Source: Bacteroidota bacterium (lineage in GTDB: Bacteria; Bacteroidota; Bacteroidia; Chitinophagales; Chitinophagaceae). From it: 64,000 nucleotides of DNA. Positions 25,796 to 34,854 of the stretch are shown piece by piece. The notes below the pieces were generated by a model. The model did not search any database, was not told the origin of the DNA, and worked only from the letters and a program-made list of their open reading frames with translations. The stretch lies in contig JAFDXD010000071.1 of assembly GCA_018268135.1 (NCBI GenBank), positions 1 to 64,000 on the forward strand, written 5' to 3'. The stretch's first letter is position 1. Every line of letters begins with the position of its first letter. The translations under genes and the position numbers were made by a program.

Positions 25796-26788
25796 TTGGC
25801 TACCAAATTTTCAAAAGAAACTTATTTGTACTGGTACGAACTCATGCTTTTGCTAAGAAGGTTTGAGGAAAAAACCGGCCAGCTTTACGGAATGCAGAAA
25901 ATCCGTGGGTTTTGTCACTTGTATATTGGCCAGGAAGCCGTAGCAGCCGGATGTATGACGGCTACAAACCCCGATGATAAATTTATTACGGCCTATCGTT
26001 GTCATGCATTGGCCATTGCAAAAGGTATTACACCAAAAGCCAGTATGGCCGAGTTGTATGGCAAGGCTACAGGTTGTAGTAAAGGAAAAGGTGGCAGTAT
26101 GCACTTTTTTGGGGTAAAAGAAAACTTTTATGGAGGCCATGGCATTGTAGGTGCACAAATTGGTACAGGAGCCGGCCTTGCATTTGCCGAAAGATATAAG
26201 GGCACAAAAAATGTAGCGTTATGTTTCTTTGGCGATGGCGCTGCCCGCCAGGGTATGTTGCACGAAACCTTTAATATGGCAATGCTTTGGAGCCTGCCCG
26301 TAGTGTTTATTTGCGAAAATAACCATTATGCAATGGGTACATCTGTAGCACGTACCAGTAAAGTACTTGACATTTATAAATTGGCCGATGCATATGAAAT
26401 GCCTGCCGATTCTGTAGATGGTATGAGCCCCGAAGATGTGCACAATGCAGTATTAAGAGCTGTAAACAGGGCAAGAGAAAAAGGCGGCCCTACCTTACTT
26501 GAAATTAAAACATACCGCTATAAAGGGCACAGTATGAGCGATCCGCAAAAGTATAGGACTAAAGAAGAATTGGAAGAATATAAAGAAAAAGACCCCATTG
26601 ACCATGTACTAAAAATGCTAACGGACGAATTTAAAGTAAGTGAGCAGGATATTGAAGCTATTAACGACAGGGTAAAAGCAGAAGTAGAAGAAAGTGTAAA
26701 ATTTGCAGAAGAAAGCCCCTGGCCAAGTGATGATGAATTGCTTAAAGATGTATATGCACAAGAGGATTATCCTTTTATTGTAGATTAA
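25796..26788 (+). CDS. pdhA: Pyruvate dehydrogenase E1 component, alpha subunit (TTG start)
   Basis: 330 residues. The thiamine-diphosphate motif is visible as FFGDGAARQGMLHETFNMA followed by ICENN near residue 175. The phosphorylation-loop-like region YRYKGHSMSDPQKYR lies near 240. The frame starts at TTG 25796 (MATKFSKETYLYWYELM), which fits both family alignments from memory and the promoter just upstream. An in-frame ATG appears only 15 codons later. It should pair with PdhB (18337). E2 and E3 are not in the window. Confidence 0.94.
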   Translation: MATKFSKETYLYWYELMLLLRRFEEKTGQLYGMQKIRGFCHLYIGQEAVAAGCMTATNPDDKFITAYRCHALAIAKGITPKASMAELYGKATGCSKGKGGSMHFFGVKENFYGGHGIVGAQIGTGAGLAFAERYKGTKNVALCFFGDGAARQGMLHETFNMAMLWSLPVVFICENNHYAMGTSVARTSKVLDIYKLADAYEMPADSVDGMSPEDVHNAVLRAVNRAREKGGPTLLEIKTYRYKGHSMSDPQKYRTKEELEEYKEKDPIDHVLKMLTDEFKVSEQDIEAINDRVKAEVEESVKFAEESPWPSDDELLKDVYAQEDYPFIVD

Positions 26789-26834
26789 TTTTTTTTAATA
26801 AACACTATAAACAAATACAATAACAAAAAATAAA

Positions 26835-27560
26835 ATGGCAGATAAGAAAGTAACAAGCGCCGACCATACTGATGAGGCATTAGTAAAAGCAAAAAATTTT
26901 TGGGATCAGTATAGTAAACCCATTACCATTGCATTTTCTGTAATAGTATTAGGCGTTTTAGGATGGTTTGGCTATCAAAATTTTATAAAATTACCCAAAG
27001 AAAAAAAGGCAGCAGAAGCCATTTTTCCGGCAGAGAATTTATTTGATAAAATGGCTACCACCGGATTTAATGCAGATTCTACCAACATCGTATTAAACGG
27101 CGGAAACCTTGATGGCGTAAATGTAGTAGGCCTTTTAAAAATAATGAATAATTACAGCGGCACAGATGCGGCAAACAGAGCAGCATACATGGTAGGCGCC
27201 ACTTATTTACACAAAAAAGATTTTGCCAATGCCATTAAATACCTAAAAGAATTTAATGATAATGGAGCTACACAAATAAAAAGCAAAGCCGATATCATGA
27301 TTGGCCATGCTTATGCAGAGCAAAAAAATATTGATGAAGCTTTGTCTTATTACAAAAAAGCCTCTACCGATGTAAGTGAAAAAGATGAAGCATTGGCAGG
27401 AGAAGCTTTATTTATTGCTGCTTCTTATGCAGATGCCATGGGCAAAACCAAGGATGCCATTGAGCTTTATCAGAATTTAAAAAATAATTATCCCAATTAC
27501 TCTGCAGTGCAGGGTGGGGAAGTAGATAAGCACCTGGCAAGATTAGGAATTATCAACTAA
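26835..27560 (+). CDS. YfgM-like membrane-anchored TPR protein
   Basis: 241 residues. One membrane segment at about 33-52 (ITIAFSVIVLGVLGWFGYQ) precedes a periplasmic domain of tetratricopeptide-like helices (AAYMVGATYLHKKDFANAIKYL near 118, IGHAYAEQKNIDEALSYYKKA near 157). This matches the YfgM / tetratricopeptide-like family, linked to the SecYEG translocon and envelope chaperones. The gene is 46 bp after pdhA and 23 bp before ribH. Its exact partners are not known here. Confidence 0.85.
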   Translation: MADKKVTSADHTDEALVKAKNFWDQYSKPITIAFSVIVLGVLGWFGYQNFIKLPKEKKAAEAIFPAENLFDKMATTGFNADSTNIVLNGGNLDGVNVVGLLKIMNNYSGTDAANRAAYMVGATYLHKKDFANAIKYLKEFNDNGATQIKSKADIMIGHAYAEQKNIDEALSYYKKASTDVSEKDEALAGEALFIAASYADAMGKTKDAIELYQNLKNNYPNYSAVQGGEVDKHLARLGIIN

Positions 27561-27583
27561 TGAAAAATAGCATTTAATATATT

Positions 27584-28075
27584 ATGGCAGTTAGTACTCC
27601 CGAAATAAGTAACACAGCAGGCATCCCGTTAATAAAGGATGCCTGTGTTGTAATAGTACATACCGAATGGAATGCAGCCATAGTAGATTTGCTGGTAGAA
27701 GGTTGTGTGGAAGTGCTGAAGCAAAAAAATGTGTGTATTAAAATGTTGCAGGTACCCGGAGCAGTAGAAATACCTTTTGCCATCAATCATTATTGGCATA
27801 CACATCAATATAGAGATGATAAACCTTCTGCTTTTATTGCCTTAGGCTGCGTATTAAGAGGAGGTACACCACATTTTGAATATGTATGCAACTCAGTTAC
27901 CGCAGGCATTACGCAATTAAACTTACAACTACCAGTGCCCACCATATTTGGAGTACTTACATTAAATACTACCCAGGAAGCAGAAGAAAGAACCGGGGGC
28001 GCTCATGGGCATAAGGGAAAAGAAGCAGCCGCTACTGCCTTAAAAATGATATCACTGGTACATCAAAACAAATAA
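27584..28075 (+). CDS. ribH: 6,7-dimethyl-8-ribityllumazine synthase
   Basis: 163 residues. Family motifs are complete: VPGAVEIPFAI near residue 61, LGCVLRGGTPHFEYVCN near 86, FGVLTLNT near 125, and GGAHGHKGKEAA near 140. It condenses the ribityl-aminopyrimidine with dihydroxybutanone phosphate, the second to last step of riboflavin synthesis, usually as a capsid-like 60-mer or pentamers. No other rib gene is adjacent. It begins 23 bp after the TPR gene. Confidence 0.95.
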   Translation: MAVSTPEISNTAGIPLIKDACVVIVHTEWNAAIVDLLVEGCVEVLKQKNVCIKMLQVPGAVEIPFAINHYWHTHQYRDDKPSAFIALGCVLRGGTPHFEYVCNSVTAGITQLNLQLPVPTIFGVLTLNTTQEAEERTGGAHGHKGKEAAATALKMISLVHQNK

Positions 28076-28087
28076 TATCTATCAACA

Positions 28088-28813
28088 ATGAAAGTGCAAC
28101 TTTTTATACCCTGCTTTGTAGATCAATTATATCCGCAAACAGGTTTTAATATGGTGAAAGTGCTTGAAAAAGCCAGTTGCGATGTTCAGTACAATACCAA
28201 CCAAACCTGTTGTGGGCAGCCGGCGTTTAATGCCGGTTTTTTAAACGAAGCAAGAAGCGTGGCCACCAAATTTTTAAAAGATTTTGATACTTCTGATTAT
28301 ATAGTAGCGCCCAGTGCAAGCTGTGTAGGCTTTGTAAGAAATTATTATCCGCAGTTATTTGATAACAGCACTTCACACAATTTGGTAAAAGATATCGGCA
28401 AAAAAATTTATGAATTTTCAGAATTTTTAACTGAGGTATTGCATATCGAAAACTATGGCGCCACTCTAAATGGTAAAGCCACTTACCACGATAGTTGTGC
28501 AGCACTAAGAGAGTGTAAAATAAAAGCTGGCCCCCGCAAATTATTAAGCCATGTAAAAGGTTTAGAATTAATAGAGATGGATGACAATGAAACCTGCTGT
28601 GGCTTTGGAGGTACATTTGCCGTAAAATTTGAACCCATATCCATTGCAATGGCCAGCCAAAAAATTACCCATGCCCAGGCTACCGGCGCACAATACATCA
28701 TCTCTACCGACCTCAGTTGCCTCATGCACATAGATGGCGTAATCAAAAATAAAAACCTCCCATTGCAAACGATGCATTTAGCCGATGTATTGGCAAGCGG
28801 GTGGGAGTTGTAG
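28088..28813 (+). CDS. LutA/YkgE-like protein with two CCG domains
   Basis: 241 residues. Two CCG (cysteine-rich) domains are visible: NQTCCGQPAFNAG near residue 38 and DNETCCGFGGTFAVKFEP near 165. Both belong to the heterodisulfide-reductase-type family that holds Fe-S or flavin-linked redox centres. LutA-type subunits oxidise lactate together with LutB and LutC. Those partner genes are not next to this one (12 bp after ribH, 21 bp before the EVE gene), so its electron partner is unknown. It is cytoplasmic, with no membrane segment. Confidence 0.85.
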   Translation: MKVQLFIPCFVDQLYPQTGFNMVKVLEKASCDVQYNTNQTCCGQPAFNAGFLNEARSVATKFLKDFDTSDYIVAPSASCVGFVRNYYPQLFDNSTSHNLVKDIGKKIYEFSEFLTEVLHIENYGATLNGKATYHDSCAALRECKIKAGPRKLLSHVKGLELIEMDDNETCCGFGGTFAVKFEPISIAMASQKITHAQATGAQYIISTDLSCLMHIDGVIKNKNLPLQTMHLADVLASGWEL

Positions 28814-28834
28814 TTTCTCAAAAAAAAAAATAAT

Positions 28835-29245
28835 ATGGCATACTGGCTTGTAAAATCTGAGCCCTTTAAATACAGTTGGGATCAATTGCAAAAAGATAAA
28901 ATAACCACCTGGGATGGTGTAAGAAATTATGCCGCCCGAAACAATTTGAGAAGCATGAAAAAAGGCGAAGAAGTGTTATTTTATCACAGCAATGAAGGAG
29001 TAGAAATTGTTGGCATTGCCAAAGTAGCCAAAGAGGCCTATCAGGATCCTACCACCGATAACCCCGCCTGGCTGGTAGTGGAACTAAAGCCATTTAAAAA
29101 ATTAAAAAAGCCCGTAACGCTTGCGCAGGTAAAAGCCGATACACGCCTTGCTGATATGGATTTGGTAAGGTTAGGAAGGCTTTCTGTGCAAACAGTAAAA
29201 GAAAAAGAATGGGAAATTATCATGAGCATGGCAGAAGAAAAATGA
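28835..29245 (+). CDS. EVE-domain protein
   Basis: 136 residues, a single EVE domain (PUA-like fold). The N-terminus MAYWLVKSEPFKYSWDQL and the TTWDGVRNYAARNNLR segment match the small YTH-like EVE family known from human THYN1. Members bind modified nucleic-acid bases; the bacterial role of single-domain forms is not settled. The stop codon is 4 bp before repeat copy B. It starts 21 bp after the CCG protein gene and is probably co-transcribed with it. Confidence 0.85.
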   Translation: MAYWLVKSEPFKYSWDQLQKDKITTWDGVRNYAARNNLRSMKKGEEVLFYHSNEGVEIVGIAKVAKEAYQDPTTDNPAWLVVELKPFKKLKKPVTLAQVKADTRLADMDLVRLGRLSVQTVKEKEWEIIMSMAEEK

Positions 29246-29249
29246 TTGG

Positions 29250-29354
29250 GGCTATCGGCAGCATACAATAATTAAACTAACGGTACCGGCTATACGTTTT
29301 AGCCCTCCTTCCTCGGGCTGCCACTTCTATCCGGCAGCCTTTGTGCAGTAGTTC
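29250..29354 (+). repeat. Dispersed intergenic repeat, copy B
   Basis: Begins GGCTATCGG, has the 53-bp core at 29286-29338, and ends GCAGTAGTTC. Within it GGCTGCC (29316-29322) and GGCAGCC (29333-29339) form a perfect 7-bp stem with a 10-nt loop. In the core 42 of 53 bases match copy A. It starts 4 bp after the EVE stop codon and ends 56 bp before the sirtuin start. Confidence 0.8.
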
Positions 29355-29410
29355 CCTGCTCCACAAAGTTTGAAATTTGTATTTTTATAACATCACTTCA
29401 CTCAAGCAAC

Positions 29411-30094
29411 ATGAACAAGAAACATATAGTAGTACTCACCGGCGCCGGCATAAGTGCTGAAAGCGGACTAAAAACATTTAGAGACAGCGATGGCTTATGG
29501 ATGGGCTATAATATTGAAGAAGTAGCAACTCCCCGGGCATTTGCCAAAAACCCCGCCCTGGTGCTTGATTTTTACAACATGCGCCGCAAAGAAGTTGCCA
29601 AAGCATTGCCCAATAAAGCTCATACAGGGCTTGCCGATTTGCAAAACAAATACAAGGTAACCATCATTACACAAAATATAGATGACCTGCACGAAAGGGG
29701 AGGATCGCAACAAGTAATACACCTGCATGGAGAAATATTTAAAATGCATAGTATTGCAAACCCTTCCAAAATTTTGGAAATTAGAGAAGATATAAAAGTT
29801 GGCGATTTAGGAGAAGATGGTACACAACTAAGGCCCCATATTGTATGGTTTGAAGAGCCGGTACCCATGATAGAATATGCAGCACAAATTATGTCAACCG
29901 CAGAAATTTTTGTTTTAATAGGCACTTCCCTGCAAGTGTATCCTGCAGCCGGGCTTATTCATTACACTGCCTTATATATACCCAAATACATTATTGATAA
30001 AAAAATTCCGGCAATAAGCAACCTGCCCAATTTGCATTTAATAGAAAAGACTGCAACAGAAGGAATATCTGAGCTTCTGAGAATTTTATTGTAA
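29411..30094 (+). CDS. cobB: NAD-dependent protein deacylase, zinc-less sirtuin
   Basis: 227 residues. NAD-binding motifs GAGISAESGL (about 11-20) and TQNIDDLHERGG, and the catalytic histidine His106 (VIHLHGE), are present. The Tyr-x-x-Arg pair of class III deacylases appears in DFYNMRRKE near residue 55, as in E. coli CobB and SIRT5. The zinc-binding cysteines that should follow LHGE are absent; the small domain (to about residue 140) has none. It probably removes acyl groups such as succinyl from lysines. Such cysteine-free sirtuins are known in Bacteroidota, so this may be a normal variant. Copy B of the repeat lies in front of it. Confidence 0.88.
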   Translation: MNKKHIVVLTGAGISAESGLKTFRDSDGLWMGYNIEEVATPRAFAKNPALVLDFYNMRRKEVAKALPNKAHTGLADLQNKYKVTIITQNIDDLHERGGSQQVIHLHGEIFKMHSIANPSKILEIREDIKVGDLGEDGTQLRPHIVWFEEPVPMIEYAAQIMSTAEIFVLIGTSLQVYPAAGLIHYTALYIPKYIIDKKIPAISNLPNLHLIEKTATEGISELLRILL

Positions 30095-30122
30095 ATGTGC
30101 AGCCCCAATTTTTGCAAATGAT

Positions 30123-30187
30123 TACACTTGAGTGTATCTAAGTAAATAAATGCGCAAAATATTTTGCGTAAGCATAGGGTATGCTTA
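30123..30187. repeat. Three consecutive palindromes between convergent genes
   Basis: TACACT/AGTGTA arms (30123-30128 and 30131-30136), the perfect palindrome CGCAAAATATTTTGCG (30153-30168), and TAAGCATA/TATGCTTA arms around GGG (30169-30187). The third overlaps the stop codon of the saccharopine-dehydrogenase-like gene (30185-30187). None has a T tract. The setting between tail-to-tail genes suggests a two-way terminator or boundary, but that is not shown. Confidence 0.6.
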
Positions 30188-31459
30188 TTCGCTTTCAGTA
30201 AATGCAATGCCTTGCATTTCCAATTCTTTCAATACAGGCTCATATATTTCTTTTTTAATAGGAATATGCAGCCCTTTTAGCTTTATTTTATCTTCTAAAA
30301 TAAGCTTAGCAGCAATTCCTAAAGGCAGGCCTACAGTTTTTGCCATTGCAGTACGCAATCCATCCTGGCCCTTTACTACCAGGCTGCTATTGATTGTATG
30401 ATTGCAATTATTTAGCACGTATTCAAATTCATGCAGCATCACTATCATATCTTTATCTAAAGGGTGCATGGGCAATTTTGTTTCCAGCAAATACTGCAAT
30501 ATATCAGCCGAAGTATTTGCAGCCGTTGGCACCATGTTGGTATCAAACAAACCTAAATACTCAAGCAGTTTTTCATTTTGTTTATTTACAAAAGGCATTA
30601 CAGGCCTTGCCCATTGGGCATAAGTTAAGCCTGCAGTTTTAATTTTTTCCAAATCATCTGTCAGCCCCGCATGTACCATTGCATTCCATCCTTCAAAGTA
30701 AACGGGGTAACGCAAAGTAGTTCTCATAAATGTAGCCGCTTCGGTTAATTTGTAAATGGGTATATAGCCCAAAGAATCCCGGTTTGGATAATAGGCCAAC
30801 GCATCATCAAGACCCTTTACCATCACTTTGTTGGCGGTATTAAATAAATCTTTGTAATCTATCTTCTTCACATCATTGTTTACTTTATACACAGCGCCTG
30901 AGTTGCCTGCCAATACTACATTGCGTGGGTTCCAACTTATTTTATACCGCCAGGGGTTATCATCACTTTCGGGGGCTACAAGGCCGCCACAGTGACTTTT
31001 AAAAGAAGTAATCACACCGCCTTTTTCTTTGATTGAATCTATTATCTTCATTGCGCTCATGTGATCAATGCCAGGGTCTAAGCCCATCTCACATAGAAAT
31101 AATAATTTTCTGCTGCCAATTTCATCCTCAAGGCTTTTCATTTTACCATCTAAGTAAGAAGCCGTTAATAAATGTTTCCGGTATTCTACACAATCTTTTG
31201 CAATTAAAAAATGTAGGGATGGAGGCATCATGGAAATAACAACATGTGAGCGCTCTATAAGCCTTCCTCTTTGCTCTTCATTATTGATATCGGCTTGTAC
31301 AGCTTCTACAAAAGGGGAGTGGTTGGTTTTAGAAAGTATTTGATCTTTATTGCTATCCGCAATAATGCATTTCCATTTATTTTTTTCTGCCAAAACAATT
31401 AAATAATCAATCAGTACAGTTGCAGACTTGCCAGCTCCGAATAACAATATTGTTTTCAA
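30185..31459 (-). CDS. Saccharopine-dehydrogenase-like oxidoreductase
   Basis: 424 residues. An N-terminal NAD(P)-binding Rossmann domain opens with TILLFGAGKSATVLIDYL (Gly-rich loop near residues 8-12), followed by the saccharopine dehydrogenase C-terminal domain. CEMGLDPGIDHMSAMKIID near 128 and the CGGLVAPESDDNPWRYKISWNP stretch near 168 are typical of the Lys9-like family. The reaction may be saccharopine cleavage in lysine metabolism or an analogous condensation or reduction of amines; no lysine genes are near. It is cytoplasmic and faces the sirtuin gene tail to tail. Confidence 0.85.
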   Translation of the reverse strand: MKTILLFGAGKSATVLIDYLIVLAEKNKWKCIIADSNKDQILSKTNHSPFVEAVQADINNEEQRGRLIERSHVVISMMPPSLHFLIAKDCVEYRKHLLTASYLDGKMKSLEDEIGSRKLLFLCEMGLDPGIDHMSAMKIIDSIKEKGGVITSFKSHCGGLVAPESDDNPWRYKISWNPRNVVLAGNSGAVYKVNNDVKKIDYKDLFNTANKVMVKGLDDALAYYPNRDSLGYIPIYKLTEAATFMRTTLRYPVYFEGWNAMVHAGLTDDLEKIKTAGLTYAQWARPVMPFVNKQNEKLLEYLGLFDTNMVPTAANTSADILQYLLETKLPMHPLDKDMIVMLHEFEYVLNNCNHTINSSLVVKGQDGLRTAMAKTVGLPLGIAAKLILEDKIKLKGLHIPIKKEIYEPVLKELEMQGIAFTESE

Positions 31460-31797
31460 GATTTTTTTTAATGCAAGTTAATTGAATAGAAAATTAAAGC
31501 CATGTATATTTATTGTTGTTTTGCCTGATGGCATTGTAAATATATGCAATGCAGAAAAAGTATTATGCTCATGCAGATACTATTAATTTAAGGGTATAAC
31601 AACACTTTTTCAGAGCAAATATTAGTCATTATTTAAAGTATCAAAGCCTATTTTTTTTAAAAGAAGCAGGGTAGTTAATAGGGCTATAAAATGTTCTCCA
31701 CATTCACCATAAAATTGTGTAAAAGTTAGCTATAATTAGCCCGGTTTATTGCCTAAAATCGGCCTCAAATGATTAACTTCGTGCCCTATAAAATTAT
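31460..31797. other. 338-bp divergent gap between the saccharopine-dehydrogenase-like gene and gyrA
   Basis: No ORF of note. A 6-bp inverted repeat GCATTG/CAATGC lies at 31531-31536 and 31547-31552. A gyrA promoter-like box lies near the right end. Nothing else could be recognised. Confidence 0.5.
31774..31781 (+). promoter_or_regulatory. Possible -7 box of gyrA
   Basis: TAACTTCG, one mismatch from TAnnTTTG, 16 bp before the gyrA ATG. Confidence 0.4.
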
Positions 31798-34431
31798 ATG
31801 GAAAATAACGAACAAAATGGCCTTCCCGAAGAAGAAGGAAGCATAAATAATCGAGGCAAAATTATCCCGGTAAATATTGAAGAGCAAATGAAAAGTTCCT
31901 ACATCGATTACTCGATGAGTGTAATTGTAGGAAGGGCACTGCCTGATGTAAGAGATGGTTTTAAACCCGTACACCGCAGGGTGCTATTTGGCATGATGGA
32001 GCTTGCTAATTACAGCAACAGGCCTTATAAAAAATCTGCACGTATAGTAGGTGAGGTGATGGGTAAATACCATCCGCATGGCGACTCATCCATTTATTTT
32101 ACCATGGTTCGTATGGCACAGGAATGGGCTATGCGCTATACCCTTATTGACGGGCAGGGAAACTTTGGCAGCCAGGATGGTGATATGCCTGCCGCCATGC
32201 GTTATACCGAAGTAAGGCTTCAAAAGTTTGCTGAAGCAATGATTGAAGATATTGATAAGGATACGGTAGATTTTCAATTAAATTTTGATGACTCTTTAAA
32301 AGAACCAACGGTATTGCCTACACGCATTCCGCAATTGCTGGTAAATGGCAGTAGTGGTATTGCTGTGGGTATGGCTACTAATATGATGCCGCACAATTTA
32401 TCTGAAGTAATAGATGGATGCGTAGCATATATTGATAACAATGCCATTGAACCCGAAGAGTTGATAAAATTTGTAAAAGCTCCCGATTTTCCTACAGGTG
32501 GTATCATTTATGGCTATGAAGGTGTAAAAGCCGCATTGCTTACCGGACGTGGCAGGGTAGTGCTTAGAGGCAAAACAAGTATTGAAACCGATAACAAAGG
32601 CAGGGAAAAAATAATTATAAATGAAATACCTTACCAGGTAAACCGGGATCAGCTTACGCAAAAAATTGGAGAGCTGATAAACGATAAAGTAATTGATGGC
32701 ATTAGCGATGTAAATAATGAAAGTAATAATAAAGAGGGAACACGGATAGTAGTAGAGTTGAAAAAAGATGCAGTGGCACAGGTAGTAGTGAATCAGTTGT
32801 ATAAACATTCAGAATTACAAACCTCTTTTGGTATCAATAATGTAGCGCTTGTAAAAGGCCGGCCACGTATTTTAAATATAAAAGATTTAATTGCTGAGTT
32901 TGTAGATTTTAGACATGAGGTAGTAGTACGCCGCACACGATATGAATTAAAGAAAGCCGAAGAAAGAGCCCATATTTTAGAAGGTTACATTATTGCATTG
33001 GATAACCTGGATGCTGTAATAAAACTTATTAGAGAAAGTGCAACACCCATCATAGCGCAAGATGGGTTGATGAGCAACTTTGGCATGACGGAGATACAGG
33101 CCAAAGCCGTATTGGAGCTGCGTTTGCAAAGGCTTACCGGCATGGAGATTAATAAAATAAGAGAAGAGCATGCAGATTTGCTGAAATTGATAGAAAGGCT
33201 AAAAGAAATATTGGCAAATGAAAGCCTGCGATTTGAAATTATTAAAACAGAATTGCTTGAAGTAAAAGCAAAATTTGGTGATGAAAGAAAATCTGAAATT
33301 GAATATGCCGATGATGAAATAGATATGCTCGACCTGATAGAAGAAGAAGATGTAGTAGTTACTATTTCAAACCTGGGATATATTAAAAGAACTTCGGCTA
33401 ACGATTACCGTCAGCAAAGGCGTGGTGGAAGAGGTTCAAAAGGAAGCAGCACCCGCCAGGAAGATTTTATAGAACATTTATTTGTAGCCAGTACCCATCA
33501 TACTTTATTATTTTTTACAGAAAAAGGAAGATGCTTTTGGTTAAAAGTGTATCAAATACCAGAAGGCGATAGAACCAGCAAGGGGCGTGCAATTCAGAAT
33601 ATGATACAAATACCGGCAGATGATAAAGTACGAGCCATTATTGATGTAAAGAATTTTGAAGATGAAGAGTTTGTCAATAATCATTTTATAGTATTGTGTA
33701 CTAAGAATGGCATTATTAATAAATCAAGACTAAAAGATTTTAGCAGGCCAAGGCAAACCGGTATTAATGCAATAAATATTTTAGATGGCGACCAGTTAAT
33801 AGCCGCAAGGTTAACAAATGGTAACTGCGAAATAATGATGGCAGTAAAAAGTGGCCGTGCCATTCGTTTTCCGGAGAGTAAAGTAAGAGCAACAGGCAGA
33901 GGTGGTATTGGCGTAGCCGGTATAGAAGTAGATGAAAAAAATGATACCGTAGTAGGAATGATTTGTGTAAACAAAGAAGACAAATCAAGAACCGTATTGG
34001 TAGTGAGCGAAAAAGGCTATGGCAAACGTACGTTTTTAGATGATCCGGAATCCGGAGAGCCTAATTACCGTATTACAAACAGAGGAGGCAAGGGAGTAAA
34101 AACAATAAAAATAACTGATAAAACCGGTGCATTAGTGGGCTTGCTTGATGTAGCAGAAAATGAAGATCTGATGATAACCTGCGAATCGGGCATTACCATC
34201 AGAATGGGTGTAAGTACCATAAGCGAGCAAAGCAGGGCTACACAGGGTGTGCGCCTTATAAAAGTAGATGAAGGAGACTCCATTGCTGCCATTACCCAAT
34301 TGGATGAGAAAGAAGATGAAGATGAAGAAATATCTGAAGATAACGGTAATGCTGAAACGCAATCTGATACCGGTACAGAGGAAAATACAGACAGCAATGA
34401 TGTAGCCGGGCAAACGGATGTTGAAGCATAA
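31798..34431 (+). CDS. gyrA: DNA gyrase subunit A
   Basis: 877 residues. The breakage-reunion domain has the catalytic Tyr136 (AAMRYTEVRL). A GyrA box (QRRGGRG near residue 540) marks it as gyrase and not topoisomerase IV, and the beta-pinwheel C-terminal domain follows. The last 40 residues are very acidic (EKEDEDEEIS, TEENTDSND), a known kind of regulatory tail. In the quinolone-resistance region the residue matching E. coli Ser83 is Ser97, but the one matching Asp87 is Phe101. The gene is followed by a strong terminator and is probably transcribed alone. gyrB is not in the window. Confidence 0.96.
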   Translation: MENNEQNGLPEEEGSINNRGKIIPVNIEEQMKSSYIDYSMSVIVGRALPDVRDGFKPVHRRVLFGMMELANYSNRPYKKSARIVGEVMGKYHPHGDSSIYFTMVRMAQEWAMRYTLIDGQGNFGSQDGDMPAAMRYTEVRLQKFAEAMIEDIDKDTVDFQLNFDDSLKEPTVLPTRIPQLLVNGSSGIAVGMATNMMPHNLSEVIDGCVAYIDNNAIEPEELIKFVKAPDFPTGGIIYGYEGVKAALLTGRGRVVLRGKTSIETDNKGREKIIINEIPYQVNRDQLTQKIGELINDKVIDGISDVNNESNNKEGTRIVVELKKDAVAQVVVNQLYKHSELQTSFGINNVALVKGRPRILNIKDLIAEFVDFRHEVVVRRTRYELKKAEERAHILEGYIIALDNLDAVIKLIRESATPIIAQDGLMSNFGMTEIQAKAVLELRLQRLTGMEINKIREEHADLLKLIERLKEILANESLRFEIIKTELLEVKAKFGDERKSEIEYADDEIDMLDLIEEEDVVVTISNLGYIKRTSANDYRQQRRGGRGSKGSSTRQEDFIEHLFVASTHHTLLFFTEKGRCFWLKVYQIPEGDRTSKGRAIQNMIQIPADDKVRAIIDVKNFEDEEFVNNHFIVLCTKNGIINKSRLKDFSRPRQTGINAINILDGDQLIAARLTNGNCEIMMAVKSGRAIRFPESKVRATGRGGIGVAGIEVDEKNDTVVGMICVNKEDKSRTVLVVSEKGYGKRTFLDDPESGEPNYRITNRGGKGVKTIKITDKTGALVGLLDVAENEDLMITCESGITIRMGVSTISEQSRATQGVRLIKVDEGDSIAAITQLDEKEDEDEEISEDNGNAETQSDTGTEENTDSNDVAGQTDVEA

Positions 34432-34450
34432 AACAAATCATTTGATAACT

Positions 34451-34483
34451 AAATGGCTGCCTTTAATGGCAGCCATTTTTTTT
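34451..34483 (+). terminator. Intrinsic terminator of gyrA
   Basis: Perfectly complementary arms AATGGCTGCC (34452-34461) and GGCAGCCATT (34468-34477), a 6-nt loop, and a run of eight T residues (34476-34483). Plus strand, 20 bp after the gyrA stop codon. Confidence 0.92.
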
Positions 34484-34808
34484 GGTAAGGACTGACTTGC
34501 AGAAAGATTTTGTTTACAAAAATCTCAGGGCGTTCAATAAATTTTTGCAATAGATGCATTTTAGGTTTTTCCTTAATGGATGCCATTCAAATTTATTTAA
34601 TGCATTTTTTTGTGGCCCAAGCCTCACAAATTTGTTTGAGCTGATTCTACCAAATCCTAATTTTTAATTTTTTAAATGTTATTCATTGCAAGGCTGGGAG
34701 ATAAACGATAATCAATGACACATCAGGCAAAGGGAGTTATTTTTAAAACATCCAATATCTTACTTAACATAATATTAATTATAGGTAAAGCAAGGTATTT
34801 TTAATTAA

Positions 34809-34828
34809 GTATCAATATGGTATCAATA
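34809..34828 (+). promoter_or_regulatory. 9-bp direct repeat upstream of the helicase promoter
   Basis: GTATCAATA occurs at 34809-34817 and again at 34820-34828, so the repeat period is 11 bp, one helical turn. It lies 27-46 bp before the -7 box. It could be a regulator-binding site, but chance in A/T-rich DNA is not excluded. Confidence 0.35.
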
Positions 34829-34854
34829 AGCAAAATCACTCAGCTTTAATAGAT

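Noticed and set aside
31798..34431. Topoisomerase IV subunit A (parC)
   Set aside because: The GyrA box QRRGGRG is intact, which is specific to gyrase.
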